Shown here piece after piece: positions 1 to 9,551 of a DNA stretch of 23,791 nucleotides; position 1 is the first letter of the stretch; every line of letters begins with the position of its first letter. Origin of the DNA: Chara braunii (taxonomy: Eukaryota > Streptophyta > Charophyceae > Charales > Characeae). The position numbers and the translations under genes were made by a program. Under the pieces are notes generated by a model. That model was not told where the DNA came from and did not search any database. It saw only the letters and a program-made list of their open reading frames with translations. Location of the stretch: contig BFEA01000010.1 in the NCBI GenBank assembly GCA_003427395.1, positions 1,841,233-1,865,023 of the forward strand. Direction: 5' to 3'.

Positions 1-172
1 ACTGTAAATGATAATCTACCTTAACCAAAATCAAAGTAGACTATCACTCACCCACACCAGATGGAAAACTCTACAGACTGTCGGTTCACACCCCATCACA
101 AGCCAGCAAAACATCCACGAAACAAAGAAAGGTCTGTCATAGCCAAAAAATACACTCCAGACACGCCGCTGG

Positions 173-186
173 CATATATATATATC

Positions 187-226
<40 letters not shown>
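173..226. repeat. (AT)n followed by (TC)n microsatellite
   Basis: A short AT run (about 174-185) passes into an uninterrupted TC run (about 190-226). The rest of positions 1-315 shows no coding signal on either strand beyond frames that simply translate this repeat. Nothing else is supported here. Confidence 0.95.
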
Positions 227-228
<2 letters not shown>

Positions 229-315
229 AATCTCCGTCTCTTCGCGACCGATTGATGAACCGTGTGTCGCTTAAAGTGTGGCCTCCGTTTTGCGCTGTAG
301 TCGCTGCGCCTGAGC

Positions 316-1797
316 TCACCGATCAATGGCGGCAGGAATCGTCGCAGATGGTGTGCCCTGCGGCCGCTGCCCATCTGGCCCGAGTCCTGTCCTCCGTCTC
401 ACTTGTTGCCCTCCTCCATCATCTTCGTCTGCCACCCGTGCTTTAGGCACGTAATCGAAGTCCCCCGCATCATCAGTGCCCGTGGTATCTCCGGGGGCTA
501 CATCTGTGCTGTCGTCATGGACGATGAGCACACTGCCGCATCTCTTCTCTCCTGCCACTGCATCCCCTGCACCCTCCGTGTCGATGCCGTCCGCCGTCGT
601 TGCAGCCCTCCCTCCAACATCCAATGCATCGCCGTCGGGTGCAATCTCTCCGTCCTTGAGATGCACAGGGCCGGATCGCGTAAGATGGGAACGCATATGC
701 GGTGACGAACGTGACGCCTTCCTTGTCGAGGCCTTCTTCCTCGCCCAAGAAAGACTCGCCTTCGCGGCCCTCGTAGCCTGCACATCAAATGTCTTCGTCG
801 GCAAAGCAGTCCCGTGTCGGGCCTTATACTTTGTCATGGCGGTGTGGCGAGCATCATCGACAGTACCAATGGATCGTGTCCCCATAAACGGTGTTGATGG
901 CTTGCCCACAATCCGAACTCCCTGCTCGTCCAACCCCCCACTGGTTGTCCCGCTGGTATAGAATGCCACTGTCGGCAAAACAGTAGCTCTGTCGCGCCGC
1001 GTTGTCGCCACTGACCCCACCACACTCTGTTGTGTTGTGTCGGTGGTGTTCGTGGCGGGGATGCCCGCAACTGCGTCGGCAATCACGCTGATGGGCTGAT
1101 GCTCTGAGTTTGACGGCGGACGTGAAGGTCTTGCTGCTCTTTCGACTGCTGCGAGTGCAGCAAAGCCACCATCCTCCGCGCCATCGAACGAATTGGACAA
1201 ACTACATTGTGCGATGTTACGGTGACCGTCGCGGAGGTGTCGCGTCGCCATCTCAGCTATACCGAGGTCTACCTCGTAAGGTCTGCCAACACGAAAAAAT
1301 GTGGGCGTGGCAAGCACCGTTGGGCACACCGTGATCGTATCGCCTCCAAACTCATCAAACGCGTCTGGCCCCCACTCTGTGGCGACAGGCTGATGTGGGT
1401 TGGGTGGTGACACGTGGGGTAGACCAGGAGATATCAAAGCCGGCAAGTCCGGGAGAGAGACGAGCGTCGAGTCCATGGTCGATAACTCTCCGATACCCGA
1501 AAGACTGCCGGTGGGGCATGCGAGACCGACATGGCCTGCGGCGCTCTTCTCAAGTGCTGCAGTGTGTGAGATCTCCCCTTCCGGAAGATCACCGTCTGGA
1601 CCCGCAACAGCAGTCCACTCCACCAATGCAGGTGGTGGCCGCGATACGGTGTCGCATGCATGGGGTCCATATGTGTCCGATTGCGGCATAGCAACCACCT
1701 CCCCGCGTACGTCAGGCTGAACTCCATGACTGCTGTGAGGTGGGAGCATACTCTCCTGCTCTGCCGCTACCGGTGGTCGTCGGACGTCTGAAGTCAC
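316..1797 (-). CDS. Low-complexity 493-residue open frame, probable C-terminal tail of the hAT transposase
   Basis: I do not recognise a domain. The frame is open for 493 codons, unusual here, and is rich in Ser, Thr, Asp, Gly, Pro and Ala, with Lys/Arg clusters in the second half (around residues 340-370) and acidic runs near the end. It looks intrinsically disordered. It starts at a GTG that overlaps the stop of the upstream hAT frame by three bases and lies in the -1 frame to it, so a single base gain or loss would fuse the two. No ATG start is close to its beginning, which favours it being a continuation rather than a separate gene. The block is more GC-rich than the gypsy region. Alternatives are an independent host exon or a chance open frame in GC-rich sequence. 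Confidence 0.45.
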   Translation of the reverse strand: MTSDVRRPPVAAEQESMLPPHSSHGVQPDVRGEVVAMPQSDTYGPHACDTVSRPPPALVEWTAVAGPDGDLPEGEISHTAALEKSAAGHVGLACPTGSLSGIGELSTMDSTLVSLPDLPALISPGLPHVSPPNPHQPVATEWGPDAFDEFGGDTITVCPTVLATPTFFRVGRPYEVDLGIAEMATRHLRDGHRNIAQCSLSNSFDGAEDGGFAALAAVERAARPSRPPSNSEHQPISVIADAVAGIPATNTTDTTQQSVVGSVATTRRDRATVLPTVAFYTSGTTSGGLDEQGVRIVGKPSTPFMGTRSIGTVDDARHTAMTKYKARHGTALPTKTFDVQATRAAKASLSWARKKASTRKASRSSPHMRSHLTRSGPVHLKDGEIAPDGDALDVGGRAATTADGIDTEGAGDAVAGEKRCGSVLIVHDDSTDVAPGDTTGTDDAGDFDYVPKARVADEDDGGGQQVRRRTGLGPDGQRPQGTPSATIPAAIDR

Positions 1798-2612
1798 TGC
1801 AGCTGAGACTGACGGTCCGCCAGCAGACGTGAGTGGATGCAGTGCAGCAGCAAAACCCTGTTACGGGATTTGGAGTGGATGAAGCTCCAGTGCGACCAGG
1901 CTCTCTCGCAAGGCGATGCAGTCGCCCATACGTGTAGTATCCTGCCGACGAGGAAGGTTGTGTGCGGGAACCTCTTCTCCTTCGACTCCCAGCAACTGGC
2001 TGGATGGGGATAGCTCTGCGCCGTCTGATCCATGGCCACGTCGTCGAATGGCGGCTCCCTAGCATGAAACTTGTCAACGGCAGTCAGGACCTCGATGTGT
2101 TGGGCCGAGCCCTCCGGGTACCGGAATTGAACCAGGGCAACTTTCAAACCGTGCTGCATCTCGTCGTCATTTGGCATCGTGCGCTCTCGAAACTCGGGAT
2201 CCAACATCATGACAGCAACATGAGTCGGCGACTTAAACATGGTGCGGCGTCTGTCAAAGACTTCGAGCACTGCGCCCTGCTCATCCTTGTCAAAAACAGC
2301 ACATGCAGACAAACAGCGCACGATCATCTCGTTGTACCGACGCAAAATTTTGCCAATCTGCCTCGTGTCGCTGTCCACCATCTGCAGCATGTCCATGATG
2401 GGATCCAACAACTTGCACACCGCGAAAGTAGTGGTGGCGGGGCTCCAGTGGATACAGCGCAGGATCCGATCATCTTTCTGGCAGGGAATACTAGAAGTAG
2501 CACGATATGCGCAGGGCAAGTAAGTCCCTATGACTGAATGGGGACCAGATTCAGCCCGAGCACGTGTAAAACGACAGATGGAGTCTGACCCGTAGCAATG
2601 AACGGGGCACAA
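1794..2612 (-). pseudogene. hAT-superfamily transposase, C-terminal fragment
   Basis: This is the C-terminal part of a hAT (hobo/Ac/Tam3) DNA transposase, an RNase H-fold enzyme that cuts and joins transposon ends in the nucleus. Around residues 68-82 there is a segment with PIMDMLQMVDSD, and around 137-141 LDPEF; both fit the stretch of plant hAT transposases between the catalytic core and the dimerisation region. Residues about 230-250 contain ASPCERAW followed by a FIHSKSRNR stretch, the signature of the hAT family C-terminal dimerisation domain. The N-terminal BED zinc finger and first catalytic parts are missing: upstream sequence changes directly into Gag-like sequence near 2620. The first 40 residues of the frame look unrelated to the family. 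It is therefore a truncated copy. No terminal inverted repeats or 8-bp target duplication were identified. Confidence 0.75.
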
Positions 2613-2622
2613 GAGTTAAAAC

Positions 2623-3363
2623 TCAAAGATTGCAGGAAGAAGTGTTGGCAGATATCCAATTTACTGTCTGAGTGTGTATCGGGATTTTTGGAATTAATCG
2701 TGGAGTGACGTAAGTCTGCACCGAGGGCGGTAAGAGCCAGGAACCACAGGGGAAGCCTCTAGGACCAGCAGAGGTTATACCCACTTGTGCGCAATTATGG
2801 GCCAAATTCATCAGAATCTGCAAGGACCTGGTCTTTTTGGACTTGGCACCGAGAAAAAACGAGTTCCAGATTAGTGATGCGGTTCTGCCATCGGAGGACA
2901 ACGCTTGAAGTAACGCGCCGACCTCTATGCACGAGTTAACCTGTTGAGGTGTTTTTTCTTCTCCCCACCTCTTTTTCTCTGCACAAAGGTCGATACTGTC
3001 CTCAAAGTCTTCCAAATTTGTACCATCGAAGATGATGTCTTCTTCAATCTCATCCCTTGTCAAATCCCCAGATTTAGCCCACATTTTGGCTTTGAAAGTC
3101 ATCCACCCCAGACAATCCGAGACAATCTTATTCATCTCCTTGTTGCATTCTCCCAACCCTGTCACTTTAAGTAACATGAGTTGAGTATCTCACTCCCTCC
3201 TGAAGGCATATTCTTCAAACTCCCTCATGAATGTCCTCAAATTGTCCCCCTTCTTGTATACTGGCATCCTATCAGAATCCTTTATCACCTGCCGCAACCT
3301 TTGTCGTCCTTCTCTGCCAGAAATTGGTCTGAAAGTCTCCGCCATCCCTCCCTTCTGTGTCAT
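2623..3363 (-). pseudogene. Gag-like fragment of a second gypsy-type element
   Basis: The frame begins at an ATG at 3363 (a second ATG lies at 3345). It contains a VYKKGDNLRTFMREFEEYA segment, then a helical, charged region with KAKMWAKSGD, and IIFDGTNLEDF, ending in recognisable Gag-like character near 2941. This order resembles retrotransposon Gag (capsid-like) domains, and the first part is broadly similar in layout to the gag frame of the larger element at 10662-11627. One in-frame TGA lies at 3190-3192, at a position where Trp would fit (RRE-stop-DTQ). From about 2940 down to 2623 the frame stays open but loses family character, so it may be fused to unrelated sequence. It lies just beyond the end of the integrase, an odd place for gag. 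It may be the 5' end of another element or an extra 3' ORF. Confidence 0.6.
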
Positions 3364-3389
3364 TGCTGCTCCTTCTTTCAGGATTATGC

Positions 3390-3539
3390 CTGCACACAGA
3401 AAAGGAAAAAGAGGGTGGCGGTGAAACGGTGTTAGTAGCTGGGTAACAATATCAGATTCGCAATTATGCTAGCACAAGTTGTTTTAAGGGGATTAAGTTG
3501 TTTTATCTTAGCTTCAAGTTTTAACTCACCTCCTGTCTC
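3390..3539 (-). other. Possible 150-base intron between integrase end and Gag-like frame
   Basis: On the minus strand, GTGAGT follows an exon-like CAGGAG at 3540/3539. About 150 bases later there is a pyrimidine-rich run (CTCTTTTTCCTTTTCTG) ending in TGCAG at 3390. Both ends fit the spliceosomal consensus well. Joining the flanks would end the integrase frame after two more codons (Ala, stop), and the Gag-like ATG would follow about 26 bases downstream of the junction. Splicing is inferred from consensus only. Confidence 0.35.
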
Positions 3540-4428
3540 ATTCGAAATTTCTTCAGTCTGGACCCAGAAACCCAATCTCGTCTTGATGTTCCATCCATTT
3601 CTTTTAGCTTATAGGCTTCGTAATTCCCCTGACGTCTGACTCTGTAGGGTCTCAACCATCTCTTGTCCAATTTTCTTGACCATTGTTTCTTCAGAGATGA
3701 ATCTTATAATAGTACCTCATCCCCAATTGCTAATGTTTCGTATCTCACGTGTGGAAGCCGGTCCCATCTCTCTTTGTCTTTCCCATGATTGTCAGTCACC
3801 TTCTCGACTGCCCCCTGTATACTTTCTTCTGTAACACTGACCTGTCTTGCTCTGATGTCAAACAGTTCTTCAAGTGACAGGTTATTTTCAAGATCCTGCC
3901 TTCGCCAGGTTTTCAGGAAGCTTTCTATCGGAAATGTAGCATGTCTTCCATACCACAATGTCGCAGAGGCATAACATGTGGTCCATCTGACCGTGACGTT
4001 TTCAACAAAGAAAACGGTTCGTAGGAACTTTGGCCAGAGATTTGGTTTCTCAGTTGTCCATTTGGCCAATAAATTCGTGATGGTGCTGTAACCTCTCTCC
4101 ACTGGTGCGTTGGCCTGAGGATGTGCCCTGGTTATATATTTTGCGATTACCGCAAGGTCATCGAACAATCCTTTCACTTCTCCACATGTGAACTCCGACC
4201 CTTTGTCTATCGTAAACTCTATCACGAAGGGGTATCGAAGGTAATATTCCTTGATGCAATCAGCCAAAATACTGCTTCAGTCTTGGTTCGGATGACTTTT
4301 CCATCAACAAACTCCGTAAGGTTATTTCATGCATCAAAGATATAATTATATCCTCCAAGCCCCAACGACATTGCTAAAAGATCCAAGTGGATCACTGCCC
4401 CCACATCTTTGATATACCTTGGATGTAG
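3535..4428 (-). pseudogene. Integrase catalytic core and C-terminal GPY/F-like module (gypsy)
   Basis: This is the retroviral-type integrase core that joins cDNA to host DNA. The first acidic residue is in HLDLLAM (codon 4381-4383), the second in IDKGSEF (4205-4207), and the Glu in PVERGY (4097-4099). The last two are 35 residues apart, the exact DD35E spacing. The residue after the second Asp is Lys, where Asn is usual in the family. After the core come a helical region and a C-terminal segment RWLRPYRV (around 3635), resembling the GPY/F module with Gly replaced. Breaks: an in-frame TGA in FDA-stop-NN near 4328, a one-base frameshift near 4270, and a TAA after GDEVLL at 3704. The frame ends at a TAA at about 3531-3533. 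The start at 4428 abuts inserted sequence. Confidence 0.85.
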
Positions 4429-5137
4429 TATCTATAAAAGGTATTTGTTTGACTCCTCGTCTTGTCAGAAGGCAGAAAAAAAACATTCATCTCATTCATA
4501 ACATACATTCCCCTGACTAGCAGGGTTTCCAGAGTGTAATAAAATATTTTGACTTTTTCACACACCCTTTTTAGGGTTTCTCTCAATAGTAACCATATAA
4601 GACAAGACATGTAAAAGACCGACCAACGATGCAAGGCATTTTCAAACTGTACACGTCACATTTCATTGCATCATTCTTAGACACTTAGGCGCTTTCTTGA
4701 GCATCCTAGTTCAAGACTTAAAAGCATAACTGACATACACATCCAAGATAGATATCTCATCAATCAAACCCAAACACTGGATTATATCAATTGTGAAAGT
4801 GAAAATGTTCATGTTCCCCATAGGTATACCTTATGAATAAGCTTAGGACAAAGAAAACTCATACAAATACAACGCATAAGACCAAGGTTATCCAGACTAA
4901 AACACGAAATCTCATGACAAAAATGAGTCATGCGTCTCATCTACCCTCTATCACTAGAGTACAAATGTCGAGCCTGAAAATATAAAGGACAAAAAAATAA
5001 CACACTCACCTCTGTGACTGTCCAAAACGCCCTACCTGAAGCTATCTCTAAGAAGAGCAAATAACACACTCACCTCACCCTTTTCTCTACCCTCAATCAC
5101 TAATATACAATGTCTTTTCTGGAGAAGAAAAAAAACA

Positions 5138-5320
5138 TAAGAATGTTGTTTCAGATATTTTGAGAGAGATCTCAAAAATTGTTTTTCTTGAATCTTCTAA
5201 GGTGAGTTCCAACTGCCCATACAATTGAACCCTGGACCCTTCCTTAGTTCTCTTAATCAGGTTTCCTCTTCTATCGATGAGTCTCTTATTTTCATCAAGG
5301 TTGACTAAACCCTTATAGCC
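5138..5320 (-). pseudogene. Short open stretch of protein-like composition inside the integrase insertion
   Basis: About 60 codons read without a stop on the minus strand, with a polar, mixed-charge composition (for example LIDRRGNLIKRT and LTLEDSRKT). It follows the coiled-coil frame by about 60 bases and in a different frame, and may be its broken continuation. I do not recognise it. An open stretch of this length can occur by chance. Confidence 0.25.
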
Positions 5321-5379
5321 CTATCTATCTCAAATCCAAGACATTCATCTCTTTTGTGAATCCCCTTCATACAATACCA

Positions 5380-5901
5380 TCATAATTTTTTTTCCTCCTC
5401 CTTTGTCCTTTTTGCAGATGATGAAAAATCCTGCGATGTCGTCCCGATTAACATTTCAAGATATGATATTTTCTTATCATGTTTCGTCCCATTACCTGCC
5501 AGCAGGGATTCCTCCACTCCTTCAGCATTTCCACTGGACGGGGTAAAAACTTCACCCACTACCTCTTTTTCCTCTTTATCGTCAAATCTTACCAATCCTT
5601 TCTCCCTTCCTGGATTTTTCTCTTTGTCCTCAATCCCTTTAATGTCTCTTGTTTCGACTCTTGCCTGAACCACCTTGGATCTCTGCAGCGCTTCTTCCAC
5701 CTCCTTCCATTTGTTTTTCCATTTCTCACTCTCTTGTTTCCTCTCACTCTTTTCAGACTCAATTGTCTTACCATGCTCGTTGATCTTCACCTCCAACTTA
5801 CCAACCTCTTTTTCCAACCTCTCTTTCTTCACTTTCTCTGTCTCCACCTCCTTGCTTTTGTTGTTAAGAGTCGTACTTAGTGTCCCAACCTTCAATTCCA
5901 A
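5380..5901 (-). pseudogene. Coiled-coil, Lys/Glu-rich protein fragment
   Basis: The 173-codon frame is dominated by Lys, Glu, Val, Leu and Ser. Its first 90 residues show heptad-like spacing of Leu/Val/Ile between charged residues (for example KERLEKEVGKLEVKI), typical of a long parallel coiled coil. The second half is acidic and less regular, with a GTTSQDFSSSAKRT segment near the end. The frame is also open upstream of the first ATG into the integrase junction (to about 5935), so the true N-terminus is missing. The protein family is not recognised. It may be a captured host fragment or the first ORF of another repeat. It reads in the same direction as the interrupted retrotransposon. Confidence 0.45.
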
Positions 5902-5911
5902 CTTCCCTTGT

Positions 5912-6760
5912 TCAATCCTTGTATCTGATCGGAGATCTGACTTGGCAAGGGATGCACGACTCGCAGTATTTTCGAATCATCCCGTACATACGTTTTCAAA
6001 AGTATAATTCGGTCAATTTTTTTATAATAGTGGCAAGACTCTTGTGACCACCTACAGGTCCATCGTGGAGAGCTGCTATGACATCAATCTGCGGATTTCT
6101 GCCACAAATGACTTTCCTAGGATGCCCCCTTTTATACATGATGAAGAGATGATCTCCCCTTACTATGTAGTGATCTCTCATGCGAAGAGTCTTTTCACTA
6201 ACATCTTTTTTTCGCTTATCGCCGGAGATAAGAAGTCTCATTTCAAGATGAAATCCGTCATATTCTTCTTCCCAAAAATCTTCCGAGATTTCACCCTGCT
6301 CAAACTCCTCTCCTTCCATCTCCTTATCAAACTTAGGATCATCTCCCAACACTATTTCGTCTGCCTTTACTATCTCTCGTTCATTCTCAGTCTGAACTTG
6401 TAGGAGCGAGTTGACAAGATAGTGTACTCTCCCCATCGTTACTAGGTGTTGATCCACTTGTCTTGTTCCTACCTCAATTATAACCGGATCGTCCGTCAAC
6501 CTGTAGTTTTCTGCCAAAGTCAGTTCTGCCATCCACTTTCCATTCCTTTCTTCCCATGGGTCTTCTTCAACGAAAGGTTTCAACACCATCCCTTCGATTT
6601 TTACAAAAGTTGCTGGTGCAAACCATATGGGCTTCCCTTTTCTCGCTTCCTTGTCGTTGATACTAAGTTTCCATGAGTTTGCATGGAGTTGCATATCATC
6701 TTCATCCAAGAATCCATCTACTGGTGGCGTTTCCTCCTTTGCATTTCCAGGTTTCTCTCA
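5912..6760 (-). pseudogene. Integrase N-terminal zinc-binding region with long RNase H-integrase linker
   Basis: The region continues in frame from RNase H. A linker of about 160 residues is rich in acidic residues, including a run with EMEGEEFEQGEIS. Then comes the HHCC zinc module of gypsy integrases: ALHDGPVGGH supplies the two His, and CESCIPC near 5950 supplies the CX2C pair. The spacing from the second His to the first Cys is 26 residues, within the family range of 23-32. A TGA at 5996-5998 sits inside the module (LYF-stop-KRM) where Trp is usual; another TGA lies at 6758-6760 just after the RNase H. The module is cut off at SPIRYKD by inserted sequence at about 5914. Confidence 0.8.
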
Positions 6761-7214
6761 TTCTATCCTTCGTAACCCATCAGCCCTGTTCTTGTTTCCT
6801 GGGATATGTTCCAACTGAAAATCGAACATCTAGATGTATGTGAGTCATCTGGCGATTGTGGGATCCGTGGGTGAAAATTTCTTGAGGGAATATATAAGAG
6901 CAGTCAGATCTATCCTCAGGACAAATCTTCTCCTGTAGTGGTAGTGTCTAAAGATACGTAGGTAGTGTAGTACGGCCAGGGCCTCCTTTTTGAATTGAGA
7001 ATAGTTCTGCTCGGTAGTATTGAGCGTTCAACTCTCAAAACGCAAAGGCCTGTATCAGAACTCCTCCCAAGGCAGTGGGTCCGGTATCAGTCTCTATGAT
7101 AAAGGGTCGCTCTATAACGACTTCATAGTCTTGGACCCCTAGCACAAGACCTCCTTCCTCAAATTTCTTCTTCAAACTCTTCATCACTTGTTCCTACTTC
7201 TCTTCTCATTCTCA
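6758..7214 (-). pseudogene. RNase H domain of gypsy pol
   Basis: This ribonuclease H domain degrades the RNA strand of the RNA:DNA hybrid during reverse transcription. Visible motifs in order are ETDTGPTALGGVL (first catalytic Asp), EQNYSQFKKEALAV (catalytic Glu), VLRIDLTAL (second Asp position) and EHIPGNKNRADGL (last Asp). Between the first two motifs about seven usual residues are missing together with a frameshift near 7046. In-frame stops are TGA 7212-7214, TGA 7206-7208, TAG 7194-7196, TGA 7028-7030, TGA 6845-6847 and TAG 6830-6832. Four to five of them are at positions where Trp fits, including the conserved RWLTY-type position. The region reads directly on from reverse transcriptase. 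Confidence 0.82.
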
Positions 7215-8400
7215 TTCTTGATTATTCCTTACCAACTTCCTTACGTGCTCAGTCTTAGTAGCAAACCTCTCAATGAATATTCTCCAGAATCCGCATGTTT
7301 CAAGGAAACATTTCACTTCGCGGATGTTTCTGAACGACGTAAGCCACTCAAGGATTTTATTCGTTTTCTTGGTGTCTGGACGACGACCTTGCTCATTGCA
7401 TACAAACCCTAAAATAGTGGTCTTTCTCATGCAGTGTCTGGACTTAGCTCCTCTCGCCGTGAGGTTATATTCTTGTAACATATCAAACACTTTTATTAGA
7501 TCATTGACATGATCCCAGACAAACTTCCTCATGCCAGGTGCAATCTCTTGTTCATCTTGCATCATTGGGCTTTTTACTGCAAGATCATCGATATAGGGTT
7601 AAGTAATCTGCGGACTGATCAACTGCATAACCTTGACCATACTTCGTTGTACCATGGCTACCGCATTCATCCATCCTTGGGGCGCCACGTTCATGTGGAT
7701 CAGTCCCCTTGGAGTGTGCATTGCAGTTATCAGTCTATCGACCGGATAAACTTGAAACTGGTCATAACCAGAATACAAGTCTATGAGCGAGATAATAGAT
7801 CTTGCTGCACATGCTTCAGAAAACTGATCAGCGTTGGGGAGTCCTCCAACATCCCTAACCGTCACAACATTCAACCTTTGTAAATCTCACAGCATTCAAC
7901 CTTTGTAAATCTTGCACCCACCTGAGTACCCCATTCGACTTAATGAAGCAGAACCACGGTGAGGCATAAGGTCCGCTAGAAAAACCTGCCACGTGAGAGC
8001 CAATCTTTCCATCAAGGTATTCTACCACCCTTCTCTGATCATCGGGATTTTGGTACCTAGCCCTTTTAATATTCCAAGGTTGGTGCGGAACCGTGTGGAT
8101 TCGGATCATCCCTACCTTATCCACATCCAACCTCCCTCTGTGCTCATCGTTAAAGGCATAGGCGCAATGCTTCTTTTTCATTAAGTCGATCACTAATGCC
8201 TTTTCCTGCTTGGTCAAAAACTCAGGTTCCCCAATTATCAAGTCTTTCTCAGTCTCTTTGTTAATACGACAGGACTCTGCGTCCCATTTTTCTCTCATTT
8301 GTCTTATCAGTTCTCTCTCTTGCTCATAGTACACTCCTTCTTTGCGCGTTACTAAAACTGGAACTGGGTGACTTTTTTTGTCTACTGTCTTGTACCTCAT
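7212..8400 (-). pseudogene. Reverse transcriptase domain of gypsy pol
   Basis: This is the RNA-dependent DNA polymerase. The fingers/palm blocks are visible in order: GPYASPWFCFIKSNG, LRWVQDLQRLN, LIDLYSGYDQFQV (first catalytic Asp), TPRGLIHMNV followed by APQGWMNAVAMVQR, and PYIDDLAV, the YxDD active site at about 7584-7595. The PQGW form of the fourth block marks a particular gypsy subgroup rather than the commoner variant. A 25-bp tandem duplication (7868-7917) breaks the frame between the second block and the next. A TAA at 7599-7601 lies immediately before PYIDD, in frame. The start ATG overlaps the protease frame stop as ATGA at 8397-8400, following a G5A5 run, so the junction is a -1 step. 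The catalytic residues themselves survive. Confidence 0.9.
7868..7917. repeat. 25-bp tandem duplication inside reverse transcriptase
   Basis: Two adjacent 25-bp units (7868-7892 and 7893-7917) share their first 20 bases exactly, beginning CATTCAACCTTTGTAAATCT. The duplicated DLQRLN codons and the 25-bp (not multiple of three) length show that this is a lesion specific to this copy. Confidence 0.9.
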
Positions 8401-9551
8401 TTTTCCCCCTTGCTTGAGCCCACCCCTAAAAAATGTTGGCCGCTAGCTTGGGCATACAGTCCCTGCATTTTCTCCTCTCGAGGGGGCGAACTGTATATCA
8501 AATTAATCCTCCCTCCTTCACGGTAATCATACACCTTGTCAGTCAAAACCCGAATTGCCTCTGGCTCCGCCATCTCATAAGCGGAGACCATGTACATCGT
8601 TTGATCCATGTTAGCCAAACTCAATGTTAACCCTTCACTTTCTTCTTCCTCATCTTCCTCGTTAGATCCCCATTCTAGCTCTTTCCTTCCAACCTCTGAT
8701 TCCTCAAATGTATACGATCCAACATTGAGGTGGTTCTTTGCGTTATGAGGACCTGTATTTTTACAGGTAATGACCTTGAAGTTCCCACACGCAGGATCAC
8801 ATAAATTTACGAACATAGTCTCATCATGCTTGTTCATGATGAAGGCCTCTGATCGTGATAAGAAAGACCTTCCTAATAATATGGGAAAATCCAGGCTAGG
8901 CATAATGTAGACGGAAGAGCGGACTCTAACACTTCCTACTTCCACGGTCACATTAGATGCAATACCTGTGTACCCTGATTTTCCACTAGCCCCATTGAGG
9001 TATCCACAATCCCTCCTATCGATTTTTAACCCTAGTCTCTCAACTGTTTTTGAATTCATAATGTTAATTTCTGCTCCAGTATCCACCATCCCAGGGCATC
9101 CTTTCCCTCTAATATTGACATCAATGGACCCTGTTCCTACAAATTTCCAATCCATCTTGCTTCCAACTATTTTCCAGTTCGCCTGTTTGGGAATTAGATC
9201 TCCCAATCTTACTGTCGCTACTCTCTTCCGTGTCAACATCGCTTTTACTAACTCTTTGAGCTTAGGTGCGGTTGCCAAAATCTCCTTCAAATTCAAGAAC
9301 TCATTATGTCCATCAAGAAGCTTGTTTACCAAATTTTTTAGGTCCACCCCTTCTTCAATCGACGTCTGGTACCTCCATTTCTTCTTCGATTTTTTCCCAG
9401 TCTTCTTCTTTCCTTTCTTAATATCATGCTTTCGTTTCTTAGCCCTCTGTTCAGCGCGTTTGTGCTCTTCTCCTCTAAGTAATTCGTCTTGATCCTCCTC
9501 CTTTTTCTCTATATCAATAGAAGCTTCCCCTTGAGGCGGTTCTTGGGTGCA
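8397..9551 (-). pseudogene. Retropepsin-like aspartic protease region of gypsy pol
   Basis: The frame is open from 9551 to the TGA at 8397-8399. The first 70 residues are extremely Lys/Arg/Glu-rich. The protease follows: MVDTGAEINIM (DTG catalytic triad, Asp codon near 9081-9083), a flap-like region, and PILLGRSFL, the ILG-type motif that closes the retropepsin fold. The protease cleaves Gag-Pol; it acts as a dimer. A long acidic linker (EEDEEEESEG) and a region with MYMVSAYEM follow before reverse transcriptase. No internal stop is present, making this the best preserved part of the element. It lies in the -1 frame relative to gag, overlapping it by about 40 bases (9512-9551), and -1 also separates it from reverse transcriptase. 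Confidence 0.88.

Larger units (their letters stand above)
4429..5914. other. About 1.5-kb insertion splitting the integrase
   Basis: Integrase-type reading stops at SPIRYK (near 5915) and resumes at LHPRYIKD (from 4428), two pieces normally separated by only one or two residues. The 1.49 kb between them is therefore foreign to the integrase. The word TATCT occurs just inside or at both edges (4430-4434 and 5922-5926), but the frame bookkeeping does not support a clean target duplication. The insert holds a coiled-coil frame (5380-5901) and a weaker open stretch (about 5138-5320). Positions 4429-5130 are AT-rich and show nothing recognisable. Confidence 0.7.

Noticed and set aside
5479-5880. 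Plus-strand frame of 133 codons opposite the coiled-coil frame
   Set aside because: It is the Phe/Leu-rich shadow of a Lys/Glu-rich coding strand.
4421-5926. TATCT words as a target-site duplication of the integrase insertion
   Set aside because: Using them as the duplication would leave the integrase short by several conserved residues; the match is only five to six bases.
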